64,000 nt of DNA from Verticillium longisporum (taxonomy: Eukaryota; Ascomycota; Sordariomycetes; Glomerellales; Plectosphaerellaceae), in contig JAETXT010000004.1 in assembly GCA_019188255.1 (NCBI GenBank), positions 4,092,001 through 4,156,000 of the forward strand. The letters are read 5' to 3'. Made by a program: the position numbers and the translations under genes. Shown here piece by piece: positions 47,301 to 54,924 of this stretch. The notes below the pieces were generated by a model that did no database searches, was not told where the DNA came from, and saw only the letters and a list, made by a program, of their open reading frames with translations. The number at the start of each line of letters is the position of its first letter. Position 1 is the stretch's first letter.

Positions 47301-48872
47301 ATCTAGAGAAGTCGGTAAACCCAATGCACCTGATGCCTCTGTTGATTTAGCGAGACCCAGAGAGATTGAGGATCCGGGCAACGCCGATGCTTCGAGGGTA
47401 GTGGGCGGGCCCACCAAGCTCGATGAATCCGTAGGAGTCGCCGATTCAAAGATCGGGGCCCTTCCAGTGGAAGAAGCGGACATCTCGAGAGAGCCGTCAC
47501 CGCTAGCGACGCTTGGTGTCAAGTTCTGCTGAGAGCTTGTGACTGCAGGAGCTGCTCCAAAAGATGGCATGGTGCTCTTTAAGCTGCTCGTGCCACGCTG
47601 AGACGAGGCTGGTAAAGCTGGATCGAGGGACGCACTGGGTGGTTGTACGTTTGAGCCCGAGATAGATCGTGTCAAGGCACTGGTTGTAGTCTCGAGGGCC
47701 ACAGTGGTGAGTTCCGTCGTTACACCTGACACTTGAATCGATTGACTCGTGGCTATCAACTCCTCTGAGCCTTCAGACAAAGCTGCCGGCATTTTAGTGG
47801 ACGTTATCGCTGAGATTTTTGTCGTTGTGAAAACACTCGTAGTGAATGACACGGATGACTGCTCAGACAGTTGCGTCGGCAGACCGCTCACGGTAATCGT
47901 CGTGGTTGATGTGGTCGTAGCTGCAACAGTCACCGTCGTTTCTCCCAGTGATCCTGGAAGGTCCGTGGGCTGAAGATTGTCAGACAAGGAGCCGGCGGAC
48001 ATGGTTAGAAGCTTCGTCGTCGCGATAGATGACCCATAAAACGACGCGACAGTTTCCGAGGTTGTCAGGACCGGTCCATTATTCGTGCTCTCGAGGTTAT
48101 CCAAGCCATTGCTCGTCACTGTCCCAGTAGCACTGCCAAAGCTCGTCGACACGTTCGGAATGTTCGCTCCTGCGGGGGTGATGGTTCCGAGTGTGGTGAG
48201 GGTCGCTACGCTCGTGTAGTCTTCGTTTGTCGTTATGACAACGGATGTGGTGACATTTCTCAAAGTCGTGAATGTTGTCAGAGTGATCGAGACTTTGGCT
48301 GAATCCGTGCGTGATGTCCTTGTCGTACCATTTTCGTGGACTGTGCATGCGCCGGAGGAAGGACAGTTCGTCAAGCTAGTATCGTCGCCAGAGTCGTGAC
48401 CGCTCCTTGAAACAGATGCTGGCCCGTCACAGGGTCTGTCGCTCAGCGGCGTCGGTCCGACGATGGAGAAAGTGGTGGACAGCGTGCCATTCGCAACCAG
48501 AGCAGTGGTGACCGAAGAGTGAATGTCGAGGGGAAGGCCGCGGGTACTCGTTACAAAGGATAAACTAGAGTACGTCCCGGATCCCGGTCCCGGCCACGGT
48601 GCTGGCGCTGGCAGTGGTGCGCTTGCGGGTGGCGGATACGGTATATCGGGATATCCTGGTCCTCCCGGCATGGTGATGGTGCCGGAGTAGCCAGACTGGA
48701 TGCACGAGGCGACGAACTCTGGTGTACCGACATAGGTGACGACGATGACCTCTGTGAGGCACAAGCACTCCTTCGGTCGAAGACGTTCGAAAAGCCCAAG
48801 GTCGGCATAGGCATGGCCCCCTGCACAAAAGAGCAGTGGCACGAGGGGAAGCCATGGTGCCCAGATGCGCAT
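38394..48872 (-). CDS. Giant Ser/Thr-rich adhesin-like protein ending in a DUF6923-type domain
   Basis: A single 10.5 kb open frame, 3492 residues. MRIWAPWLPLVPLLFCAGGH is a signal peptide. A short Cys-containing head follows (ECLCLTEVIVVTYVG, ASCIQSGYSGTITMPG) with a Pro-rich linker. About 3000 residues of Ser/Thr-rich sequence form a probable O-glycosylated stalk. Near residues 1070-1190 (bases 45310-45660) it carries Flo-like degenerate repeats with PxGTxPGTxxI motifs. Residues of about 2850-3220 are a Thr-dominated low-complexity tract. The last 260 residues (from LSCPPTGFLVQG) form a globular domain of the DUF6923 type, seen at the end of many fungal surface proteins and probably beta-propeller-like. 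There is no GPI signal. The likely role is attachment to surfaces or other cells (inference). An intact reading frame of this length argues that the gene is under selection. Confidence 0.88.
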   Translation of the reverse strand: MRIWAPWLPLVPLLFCAGGHAYADLGLFERLRPKECLCLTEVIVVTYVGTPEFVASCIQSGYSGTITMPGGPGYPDIPYPPPASAPLPAPAPWPGPGSGTYSSLSFVTSTRGLPLDIHSSVTTALVANGTLSTTFSIVGPTPLSDRPCDGPASVSRSGHDSGDDTSLTNCPSSGACTVHENGTTRTSRTDSAKVSITLTTFTTLRNVTTSVVITTNEDYTSVATLTTLGTITPAGANIPNVSTSFGSATGTVTSNGLDNLESTNNGPVLTTSETVASFYGSSIATTKLLTMSAGSLSDNLQPTDLPGSLGETTVTVAATTTSTTTITVSGLPTQLSEQSSVSFTTSVFTTTKISAITSTKMPAALSEGSEELIATSQSIQVSGVTTELTTVALETTTSALTRSISGSNVQPPSASLDPALPASSQRGTSSLKSTMPSFGAAPAVTSSQQNLTPSVASGDGSLEMSASSTGRAPIFESATPTDSSSLVGPPTTLEASALPGSSISLGLAKSTEASGALGLPTSLDVATSTLPFPSSSRSSQWTLSTESSGISSAISVVETAITSRSSSDDAPSSALSTEVIEPSISDASSSGPDLTSVTPGSPSSNSLLSPSSITSKSLALSSQPTSVLEGAPSGNVASSRDTTSLSGGTASSSAAISIGSTTPSISTVSSRIFMSLSESLISASQLPIPSSGVVSTQVPISLSNSISSRTSNLSGENSGSASSFVSDQRLSISSEASISTTHRDTSSDARDSYGSSSGFSVPATSSALANPSVQPETTSLTLSLSGSTVSSMKVPTESASTSIPMPSAKSESPPSHSVASTSKVSSNLPSPTPAISIPSSYSLEFSGLSGSSTFPETTDGAARPSTSMPSIILDISSTPVLSIASETASVLISSTASTPQSSTMPSSISTQLATMETSRPSESFVASGSSSFPTTSGGSGSTATSPASSRSSASITSPSPSLSLPESSKLMSTTSSDSEIDSPSETSIDPNTLPSSLVFSSDSESFAISTSIHPSSLMLSESLTVSESILSDVGGSNSAASTSSQGSPDMTSTSSSTSGPNTSSINHSLSLVTSSIVFTGSGSVVGTTPLSTILPISTATGSIVDMDTVSFITTTGLFTGMESITDPFTVTVPPSGTIPGTVLIQLPQARFVTVRVPFTGTAIITQPTTISIIAPVGTAPGTIIIATPTTSGAPAATESSSSKSTPASSASSNVFLVPSSTDMGNVETTQSRASVSESKTMSLAQPSAIAGETSSFEVPQSMPITEISSGESIGASSTRSTKFPESSPDATNSSPPDTASTEMISSQQPTNVPVSSAPRSSTMPSNAGEPFSASSTVSLAPSVMPSITSSVEPSMFSSIRLSQASSTDTPVESARDSLSKSVGTSGMASSRSMSSVLTSATNSFPDTSREPAFPPSISGSTTIDFVRSSASTSESGPRLSLEPSSLLVPGGQTTQTLLASIGSSIQTGRSSGPSSVSPSSEVSALSEQGPSSTEAVTLSEVGISSELPASPSNSTSSGDAVLSTDATSSSVDASSTRLISPGQPSVVPSTTPFTSSTVPASSSLSPSETLSSAEMSATPGQSASGNASVSSDPAVSSSDPTVSSSDMSSLSQSLSSSGAMISSSGTASFPTVVVSSREPTRSLSEAIPASDSVSSTEVVSSLNVTAIPQSESSAISSGIVSSGQDGTSGEGALSSSQSKGTSSFVVSPGEPTPFPSQTELTRKSSTNMVISPSAIATSSADVVRSSASRQSAEPSSEPIIQSSSTGLASGTELPQNPSSETLSSEPASSAIASSQSGTSAIIPTSSGSVSSIGPSNALSNGIPSSSESVSSDIGSSEKLSSSIEVPSSLSSTMSLDAGATETSLLASSMIAVSSASLPPPTPYESSSTVSLPMQTNSAPLSSETSVQLSKSVAVSDGTAPPSTRTSEPSSSIFEPTSANSAVSSSEAQASSTKDTVLSSSNIMLSTRDSVVASSSTEQPSDSTNTRSDQESSLSSKPQSSTEPVQPSSQVAELTSAPLDSSSQLPSRASTSYVSDLASSTSASSDQPGTTPGTISTEVASSESPSSGLGSSATSGSESTLSMVEPSGPSNTEIPTSELQSLPSASSPAVIPGSLGTSTTFESLSIQTASSQIVTSSSEPPGSAVSQVSSKLTISDVPSSNIPTSSPEQPEPLSTSAPLQPSSSETTNSETDFSTAASSEVLSSVAMVSGSEPSGLSSSKPSSSAPVVLSSTMSLAISISSDSASSESQTVVPMSSRPSSSETVDSGLETSLSTASAVMTSESESSAVSSSGMFTSDPESSASSLNTIATSVVASSELESVKSTRVESESSSPVPLEPSSSELPTSSTDISVASSSQKTAPSAAPSVSNNDQPSTVPSTMASQHAESSPAPSSDEVNSSSALGSSSINMSTTASVGLSSGGRASSVLPTITGSVVSTSDTSPTTEISEELSQIASSDTSLTTTVEESMLTSLSTDGGINPSSASSLIGTESTRTPGFVSSVLDATGSSEFSSSSSGAPDPDSIIRSHLGTVSTVPPRSTSEAPVASPVSSVAASFAPSSSASGGTQSDMSSIEISMTTDSVSFPTASTSVQSPSTLEIRSSLVVVTSSRVVISLLSTTPAPDSSNSPSVTSDVSSSMSPEQASGSTYSTLLSTWLMQASSTVISSSTSVAGLITTSATSLGSFTQPSTSTILVLSSSVEPLSSDGATFSSTLSSSQIASFSSESTAVSLRGTSTILFSPISTMRASLTTLPSASSATEAPSTRTFNSASSTTFANTSPPYSSSFGRETTSSTSIVVSAPSPSSFAGASFTESSTTSSTTRLASSGLTSFAATSSSTTRSMSNSLSSTSTSFTPFSTTNASLTSISLPSSSSSRSSMPGTASNSPVNTSQGSVAVTTSTASTEVTSTTTTSTTSTSLISITQTPSSRVSSSPTSTSDTVVISTTLTSTSTTSFTTSTSILNPAISSLSTITTASTSTLRATPPSTAITSTSTPLSNTSPTLSPSTSTSTSISNSAILVTPSTIITTSTKATSSSISSSAGTLSISSTSSTLSTASTSTSMTSTSMVLTTSITSTTSTLTTSTILATLATLTTPTTVATPTMSTSTLVALTTVTTPTTTTTLTPLTTPTTPNTLTAPTTPTTLITSTTFITPTTLITPTTTFTLTTPTTLTTVTTPTTPTTLTTMTTMTTSTSTTSNILTTITTSTSSTSSTSSTSTTSTTPTSTRAVASATAGPQLSCPPTGFLVQGTSSGVTLSSVDITTGQQTLIRSNIAGNSEVNALGYNARDDYLYAVAQNGLLTSISIIRLNARGDVSVVVPQVANKLALLGGFNAGDVDENSQYWISTSGNDWYQYDLRPGSATYAQQVAYGTLPLLSRPAQVIADWAYVPGGGNFLWAIGTAAGGRTVLMQFSRSTKRWTQVRDFGNIVGGTLLNQPVWGAVYASANGFLYGTENLTGQVWRFPVLSSTAPATSLVTGSPATLNDGARCLEASNLPT
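39217..40210 (-). repeat. Low-complexity Thr/Ser codon repeat tract within the adhesin
   Basis: Degenerate ACT/ACC/AGT triplet arrays code for TTP, TTL and TST-type runs just before the C-terminal domain. Plus-strand text shows recurring GGAGTAGT-like units. Such tracts expand and contract by slippage. Confidence 0.7.
45310..45660 (-). repeat. Degenerate Flo-like repeats in the adhesin
   Basis: Related units of roughly 35-40 residues share FTG...TVxxP[SV]GTxPGTxxI (PSGTIPGTVLI, PVGTAPGTIII, and a weaker GTTPLSTIL copy). This type of repeat occurs in ascomycete flocculin-like proteins. Confidence 0.5.
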
Positions 48873-49551
48873 AGCGACTTCATGAACGCTGTGGTCGCAC
48901 GCAACGCAGCAGGCAACTCATACTGAGAACGGTGAGGGCAGTCGACTGTGTGAGAGAGGTCATCATGGACAAGACGAACAATGAAGGATACGCACGGCGT
49001 CCTCTGACGCCGACGACAGGCAGTCCGATGGTAGGAGCCCCTTGAGTTGCCATGGCCATGTGGCTGTCTCTCTCCAATTCTCGCCATAGCAATTGGAATG
49101 ATGGAGGCGTTGGAGCTGCTTCAACCAGGCATGCGTCTCAAGGTCGGCAGTGATGGTTCTGCCCGTGGAAGACAGTGTCCGGTGTTTTTTTCGACATGTC
49201 ACTCGTTCGAGAATCTTGTGGCGGTCCGTAAAGCCAGCGGGTGTCCGATTTGAGACATCAAGAGACAATGGTCTCGATTGAACGCCTAGCATCCGAGAGC
49301 TCAAGAATGCGGAAAGGTGTACAATTGTTCAAGCCACCTGGCCGTGGTGTTGGTCTAATTCAGCTCCTACGCGTCGCCAGGGTCTCCTCCGTGTGACTAA
49401 TAAACGATGAAAAGTGAGTCGCTATCCTGCCAAAATTCGCACGCCTGACCGTAAACGCCACGATATGATCCCAATGACATCGCGCGGACATTGTCGCAAT
49501 GCGGCAATGCCGCAATCTCGTCTCCTCAAGTTCTCTTCGTCCGCCTGTCGC
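48873..49551. other. Intergenic, no gene seen
   Basis: Upstream of the adhesin gene and 3' of the small Cys-rich gene. Only overlapping short frames. Confidence 0.6.
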
Positions 49552-49995
49552 TCATCCTCGGAGCAGGCAGGCGACCAGGGCGGCGACCGCGATGCCCCAG
49601 CTTGCGACGTCCGGTCCAGGTCGTGCCGCCAGACTTCGCATTCCCGGCCCGCCGCACAGCTTGCCATGGGGATCATTGTCGTCTGTCTTTGCCAGGCTGT
49701 TGATCATGCATTGCGTTACGTTGGTCGAGTCGGCGAACGAGACCGACGAAACGTTGACCATGCAGGTGGTCCAGCAGCTTGCAATGTCATGCGTCTCGGA
49801 GAAAAGAGGGAAATAGTCCTGATAGGTGTAGACGAAATCGTCGCCGAGAGCCTCGCAGCATGCCTGCAGTACAGAAGCATCCGTTGAATTACTGGGGATG
49901 CCGCAGCCGGACCATTTTGTGTGATCATCGTTGCCGTGGACATCCTGGACATAGTCAGGGTTGTCGTTCGAACATGTGTTGGACGCGTTGTTCAT
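49552..49995 (-). CDS. Small eight-Cys extracellular protein with GPI-type tail (5' end uncertain)
   Basis: An open frame of 147 residues from the ATG at 49995. Eight cysteines precede a C-terminal tail whose last 19 residues (ASWGIAVAALVACLLRG region) look like a GPI-attachment signal. Several N-x-[ST] sites are present. The first ATG is not followed by a signal peptide. Directly upstream, in another frame, is a hydrophobic stretch ending VAAHGVSFEA that looks like a signal peptide with its cleavage site. One extra C in GCGCACCG near 50010 would join it in frame, but no ATG was found for it, so an upstream exon may be missing. The eight cysteines do not clearly follow CFEM spacing, so no family is assigned. 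It is the last of four neighbouring cell-surface genes. Confidence 0.55.
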   Translation of the reverse strand: MNNASNTCSNDNPDYVQDVHGNDDHTKWSGCGIPSNSTDASVLQACCEALGDDFVYTYQDYFPLFSETHDIASCWTTCMVNVSSVSFADSTNVTQCMINSLAKTDDNDPHGKLCGGPGMRSLAARPGPDVASWGIAVAALVACLLRG

Positions 49996-51416
49996 GATGG
50001 GCGGTGCGCCTCAAATGAGACGCCGTGGGCGGCGACAAAGCCCCCCGGACAGTGCAACGGAGAAAGCGAAAGGATCAAAATGCCAGTTGCGGACAGGGCG
50101 TTAGGTGAAATGTGACAACAGTGGCCGCGTGGGCGGGGCGAGATTGAGACTCCAGAGGTCCCAAGGCCGTCTCCTCCTTTAGCGGCGAGCCAAACAAGGG
50201 AGGCTACAGAAGCGCGACGCCTCAAGGCACGGAGCTTGGCCTTGCGAAAATTGAAAAAGTGAGAACGGTGGTCTCGTATGGGAGGATGGAGGTGAGATGA
50301 TGCTTCGCGGCGTGGAGAATATTTGATGACGGTGAAAGGATTCTGGACAGGAAACAGAACTGGGGACTCGACTTCCTGGGCCGACATGACTTGGGCCTTG
50401 CTTGCCAAGACAAGCTTAGTCAGGGCAAAGTCTTGGCTCGCCAAGGTACTGTTTGATGTGTCGCTCTGACGTTGAATCGTGAGGTAGGTATATAATTCGA
50501 GGAAAGCAAAGAAAAGGCTAGGTCGCCGGTAAGCCCATAACATTGCCTTTGGTTGCCCATCGTATCACGTCACCAATTCAACCATCAGTCGGCCGCTGGT
50601 CAGCTTAAGGTTAAGGTAGGGGATCGGACACAAAGGGAGCTCGGGAATCGGATCGGATGGGCCTCGACTCGCTCGCTAATGCCGTGACATGCTGATCACG
50701 TGAGGAGCGTGGGTTCCGTCTGTCAAGCAGTGCAGGGCAGGGGAGGTGCGATCCGACATTCAGCCGGTACTGGGATGCTTCCTCCTCAGACGCCTTCGAA
50801 ACCTCAGGTGCGTCATCAGGCGTCACTAGACAGACAAGCTGTCACGAGCTCATGTTGACCAAAGGCAAGGCAAGACCACGAGACATACCACTGCCGCCTG
50901 CTACTTGGTGTCGAGATGATGAAAGTCGAGCGCATCGACGTGGCGACACTGCGGTTCCCTGCCCCCTCTTTCCCTGGGCAGGTATGCGACAGTGGTAGTT
51001 GCCCACTTACTGGCCCTGATCTACCTGACTGAGGGGCTGAGGGCAGAGGTGCATCGTTAGGCGCCTGCCCGCCTGCCTGTCACATCGCATCGAGATGAAG
51101 AGCTGATTTGCTACGACCAACCTAAGCTGAAATGCAATGCCGCCTGGCTTTCTTCCCCTCTGCATCTCCTGACCTCATCGCCGCCACTCCCAACTTTGAT
51201 CTGCCAGGTCCCAAGACAAATAGCAGCACGCTGCCCATCCGTCGTCTCGTCCCCCTTCTCTCCTCCCCCCCAATTTTACTACCGCCGGAGCACAGCATCT
51301 GTTCCCCTTTCGCGTGTCTTTCCCTCGTGATATCTTGTGTCTCCCACGCTGCGACGGCAGCCCTGCCCCCTGACCCTTCCTCGAGACCACACTTCAGCAG
51401 CCTGCCTCGCCACCAG
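49996..51416. other. 1.4 kb intergenic, including the App1 leader
   Basis: The first 150 bp carry the putative missing 5' part of the small Cys-rich gene (minus strand). From about 51132 to 51416 the plus strand is pyrimidine-rich and open in the App1 frame, but it reads as Ser/Pro-rich low complexity, typical of a leader rather than protein. Nothing else recognised. Confidence 0.55.
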
Positions 51417-52728
51417 ATGCCAGCCGCCATGTCGTCCCATCAGTCAAAAAGCGCCGCCGCCGCGCAGGCACAGGCGCTGCAAGACCAAACACGCAAGGAA
51501 CACAAGTTTGACGAAATGGAATCCGCACTACCCGATCCCCGTTTGCCCGCTCTGCAGTCCGCTTTTTCGATCCCTTCTGTCGACAACTTTTCTTCCTATC
51601 TCGGCAGTCGGAACCCCTTTGGTCGCCCCGTCTCCGGTGACGACGTCGTCTGGCTCTTCGACAACACGGCATTCAAGCCCGGCCGCCTGAGCAGCTGGCA
51701 GGCCGAATTCGTCGCCGCCGTCTTCGAGAAGGAGCCCAAAGTCAAGGTTGTCGACATGGTTACCAGCATTGCCGAGACGCTGGGACTGGCCGACGATGCA
51801 GAGGAGCTTGCAACCATCGAGGAGCGACTCCTGCCCTTCCTGTGGGATGTCCGGCCTGCCCGCCACCTGCGAGTCGTACACCAGGATAGAGAGATCAAGT
51901 TGGGGCCGACAGGTCGTAATGGCATCAGCACCGACATCTTGAAGCTCTCTGAGCAACCCACAGGCACCTCCGTCAAGGCGAGTGCCGCCGTGCCTCGGGG
52001 TATTTCGGGCGAGCTCGAGATGCAGACCCATTTCGCGGCTGCCGAGGGCTGGGCTGTCTTGTCCGACGTTGACGACACGATCAAGGTGACCCAGACGAGC
52101 TCTCCACTCGGCATTCTTCGCAAGACCTTTGTCGACCCTCCGAGTGCCGTGCCCGGCATGCCCGAACTCTACAGACACATCACGTCTCTCATATCCAAGG
52201 AGGCGCCGTGGTTTTACCTGTCTGCTTCGCCGTACAACCTGTATCCATTCTTGCGCAACTTCTGCCGCCAATGGTACCCTCACGGTACACTGATTCTTCG
52301 CGACTCGAGTTGGCGCACCATTGCTGGCCTTTTGTCGGCCTTGACCCAGGGGACAGAGCAGTACAAGACGGACCGTATCCGCAAGGTGCATTCGTGGCTG
52401 CCAAAGCGCAAGTTGATTCTCATTGGTGACTCGACGCAGTCCGACCCTGAGGCCTACGGCGACATGTGAGTATCCGAGGAACTATCGATTCAACTAAGCC
52501 GCAAGAACATCGACTGACGCTGCGTGTAGCTACCGCGAGTTCGATGGATGGGTTAAGCTCATCCTCATCCGAAAGGTGACCGACATCGCCGCTGTCGGTA
52601 TCGAGTCGAAGAACGAGCCGAAACGATTCGAGGAGGCCTTCAAAGACGTGCCGCGCGAGGCCTGGCACATATTTGAGGACCCTGCCGAGTGCAACAAGAT
52701 TGTGGAGAAGGTGGTCGCTGGCGCTTGA
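51417..52728 (+). CDS. App1-type phosphatidate phosphatase (DUF2183/APP1_cat)
   Basis: Two exons, 51417-52465 and 52530-52728, joining to 415 residues. The catalytic DxDxT motif is SDVDDTIKV (near residue 216). Typical App1 blocks follow: APWFYLSASPYNLYPFL, GTLILRDSSWRT, KRKLILIGDSTQSDPE and, after the intron, YREFDGWVKLILIRKVTD. App1 proteins dephosphorylate phosphatidate and diacylglycerol pyrophosphate in an Mg-dependent way, at actin/endocytic sites in yeast (family knowledge). The frame is open upstream to an ATG at 51132. The ATG at 51417 (MPAAMSSHQ) is preferred because the stretch before it is C/T-rich leader-like sequence. Confidence 0.9.
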
Positions 52729-53911
52729 AGCTGGGCTTGATGGTTCTTACTGTGCGCGGTGATGGCGTTTTTGTTATTGCGAGAGCTTGTGGGGATAGCA
52801 CCTGGCGAAGGGACGAGAACACGACTTTGATGATGATGATGACGACTGGAGCGGTAGTAATAACAGGCAACTTTACATTTATTTCATCTTCCTAGAACTG
52901 GCTCATTGTCCTGCCTACGTGCGGTGATGAATTTGGCAGCTTACGTTCCACTGCATTTCGAGTGGTGCTGCTGCTCACGTCAGTCGCCGCGGACCATTTT
53001 GGTGGGGTTCACTGCATCCCACCACCCATCACCCACCACCCCCAAGACCTCAATCATACACCACTCATCCATCCGTCTTCCGGAACATCACAATCAGCTT
53101 CGCCGGGGAGTCAAGCGTCGCCTTGCCATCGAAACCCGAACAACCGAACACTGGTGAAGAAAGTTCCATCCCGGTCCTTTCGGTCTCGTCAAGATGCAAC
53201 CACTCGGAGCCTTGTCGCAGAGGGGGTCCAACCGAACGAGGCTACCTACCTGCCCGAAGACGCATCCATTTTACCTGTCCGCCATCAATGTCAGCACTTG
53301 CGTGCATCTTCCGATCTGCAACACACGAGCTCGCATGCTGTAGGCCTGCATGGTCGGTACAGCAGCGCATGACCAGAAGGCACAGCCAGCTGTCGCTTGG
53401 CACCGCCTCGGTCGCCCGTTGAAGCATCCCCCTCCTCTTCATCGCCCGACCTTGCCACGACGAGAGTCTGGTTCATGCCTGCGGATTCAGCCCATCACAG
53501 CCACAAAAAATAGCCTCTCCACGCACCAATCTCCGTCGCTTGTGAAGAGGTGACTGCGGCCCAGGAGGATGCAGCCGCAGCCGCCCGTCCCGTCCGAATC
53601 TAGCCTCAGTTGGGGGCCATGTACAGTCGACAGTGCCCCAGCCAACCATCGTCAGCTCTCAACGTCGTGCACCCTTGATCCAGGTGCTCCTTCAGCTCCG
53701 GTGTTCTGCATGATGATTGGGGGTCTGGCCTTTCGCCCATCTCATCGACCTCTCGTCAACCCCTCCTCATAGAATCAGGACCTCCAAGTGAGCGTCTTCT
53801 TCGGCGCACGACACAGAGAGCATCAATTGCGCCGGCGCGACCGCATACGAGCCGCTCAGTCCCTGTATCAACCGACCGCAATCAGATTGGATCTGCCAGA
53901 GGCGTTGCCAG
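52729..53911. other. 1.2 kb intergenic, no gene seen
   Basis: 3' flank of App1 and upstream region of the NLR. Frames are short and overlapping, with no domains. Confidence 0.6.
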
Positions 53912-54205
53912 ATGGCGATACAGCGTGCTGACACGCTCAAGCTCGCTGTCCACAATGTGGCACAGCCAAAGTCGCTGAAGGAAGATCTGTTCCCGAACGA
54001 CCACTTCCTCGGCGTCCGCGTCTTGCATACGCCCCCAAACCCGCAGGTCGATATCATATTCATCCATGGAATTACCGGTCATCCATACAAGACCTTTGCC
54101 ACGAACGGCGCCAGTCCCATCTACTGGCCGACCCAGCTATTGGCGCGAGACGTTCCAGAGGGCCGGATTCTGTGGTTGCGGTACGATGCTGACGTTGCCA
54201 AGTCC

Positions 54206-54208
54206 TAG
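54206..54208 (+). other. In-frame TAG in the hydrolase domain of the NLR
   Basis: Codons run RYDADVAKS-stop-GPVGQNDIREHA without change of frame; the block on both sides belongs to one conserved segment. TGG to TAG is the simplest origin. Confidence 0.65.
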
Positions 54209-54920
54209 GGTCCAGTGGGACAGAACGACATTCGGGAGCATGCGGCAACTCTGATTAGTGACATTGCAACTGTGCGGATTGAAGACCATGTAGTGAGTTC
54301 GGCTACGATGCTGCGATCGGCGTCCTTGTCTCCCACTGCTCTTTCTACTGACCTGGTCCCAGTCTAGACGGCCCATCATCTTGGTTGTTCACAGCCTCGG
54401 AGGCCTGGTAGCCAAGAAAGCCCTATGTCTCTCGGAGCAGGCTGCGGAGCAACATCAGAAACAGCTTCATGAATGCGTGACGGCTGTTGCGTTCCTGGGA
54501 ACGCCGCATCGTGGCTCCGACCTGGCCCCGTTCGCCGCGGGCGTGGCTCGCATCCTCAAGGCATCCAACTCTCGAGTCAATGTCGATATCATTCGTCTAC
54601 TGCAGCGCGATTCTGAGGCTCTCGCTGACATAGAGGCTGCCTTTGGCATCTGGCTGCGGAAAAACACTGCTCGTTTCCAACTGACATGCTTCTTCGAGGA
54701 ACGAGAAGTCGTCGGCGTCGGCATGGTTGTGAACAAGGACTCGGCCAAGATCAGCGGTTATCCCCAACTACCGGTCCCCACAAACCACATGGACCTTGTT
54801 CGATTTGCTAGCACAGAAGATACTGGGTACCGCCGGGTACTTGGTGAGCTGCGGCGCTGGCTGCGACATGGAACATCTGGTGCGAGACCCTTGGTCACTT
54901 CGATTGGAACTGAGCTGACT

Positions 54921-54924
54921 CCCC
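54921..54924 (+). other. Frameshift site in a C run of the NLR
   Basis: Adding one C turns TPRKIFQLL into TPPKDIPATEVASDKLDFD and puts the next intron (donor 54975) in phase 1, matching the acceptor at 55029. Confidence 0.65.

Noticed and set aside
51132..51416. N-terminal extension of App1 from the ATG at 51132
   Set aside because: The stretch is C/T-rich leader-like sequence; MPAAMSSHQ at 51417 is the more natural start.
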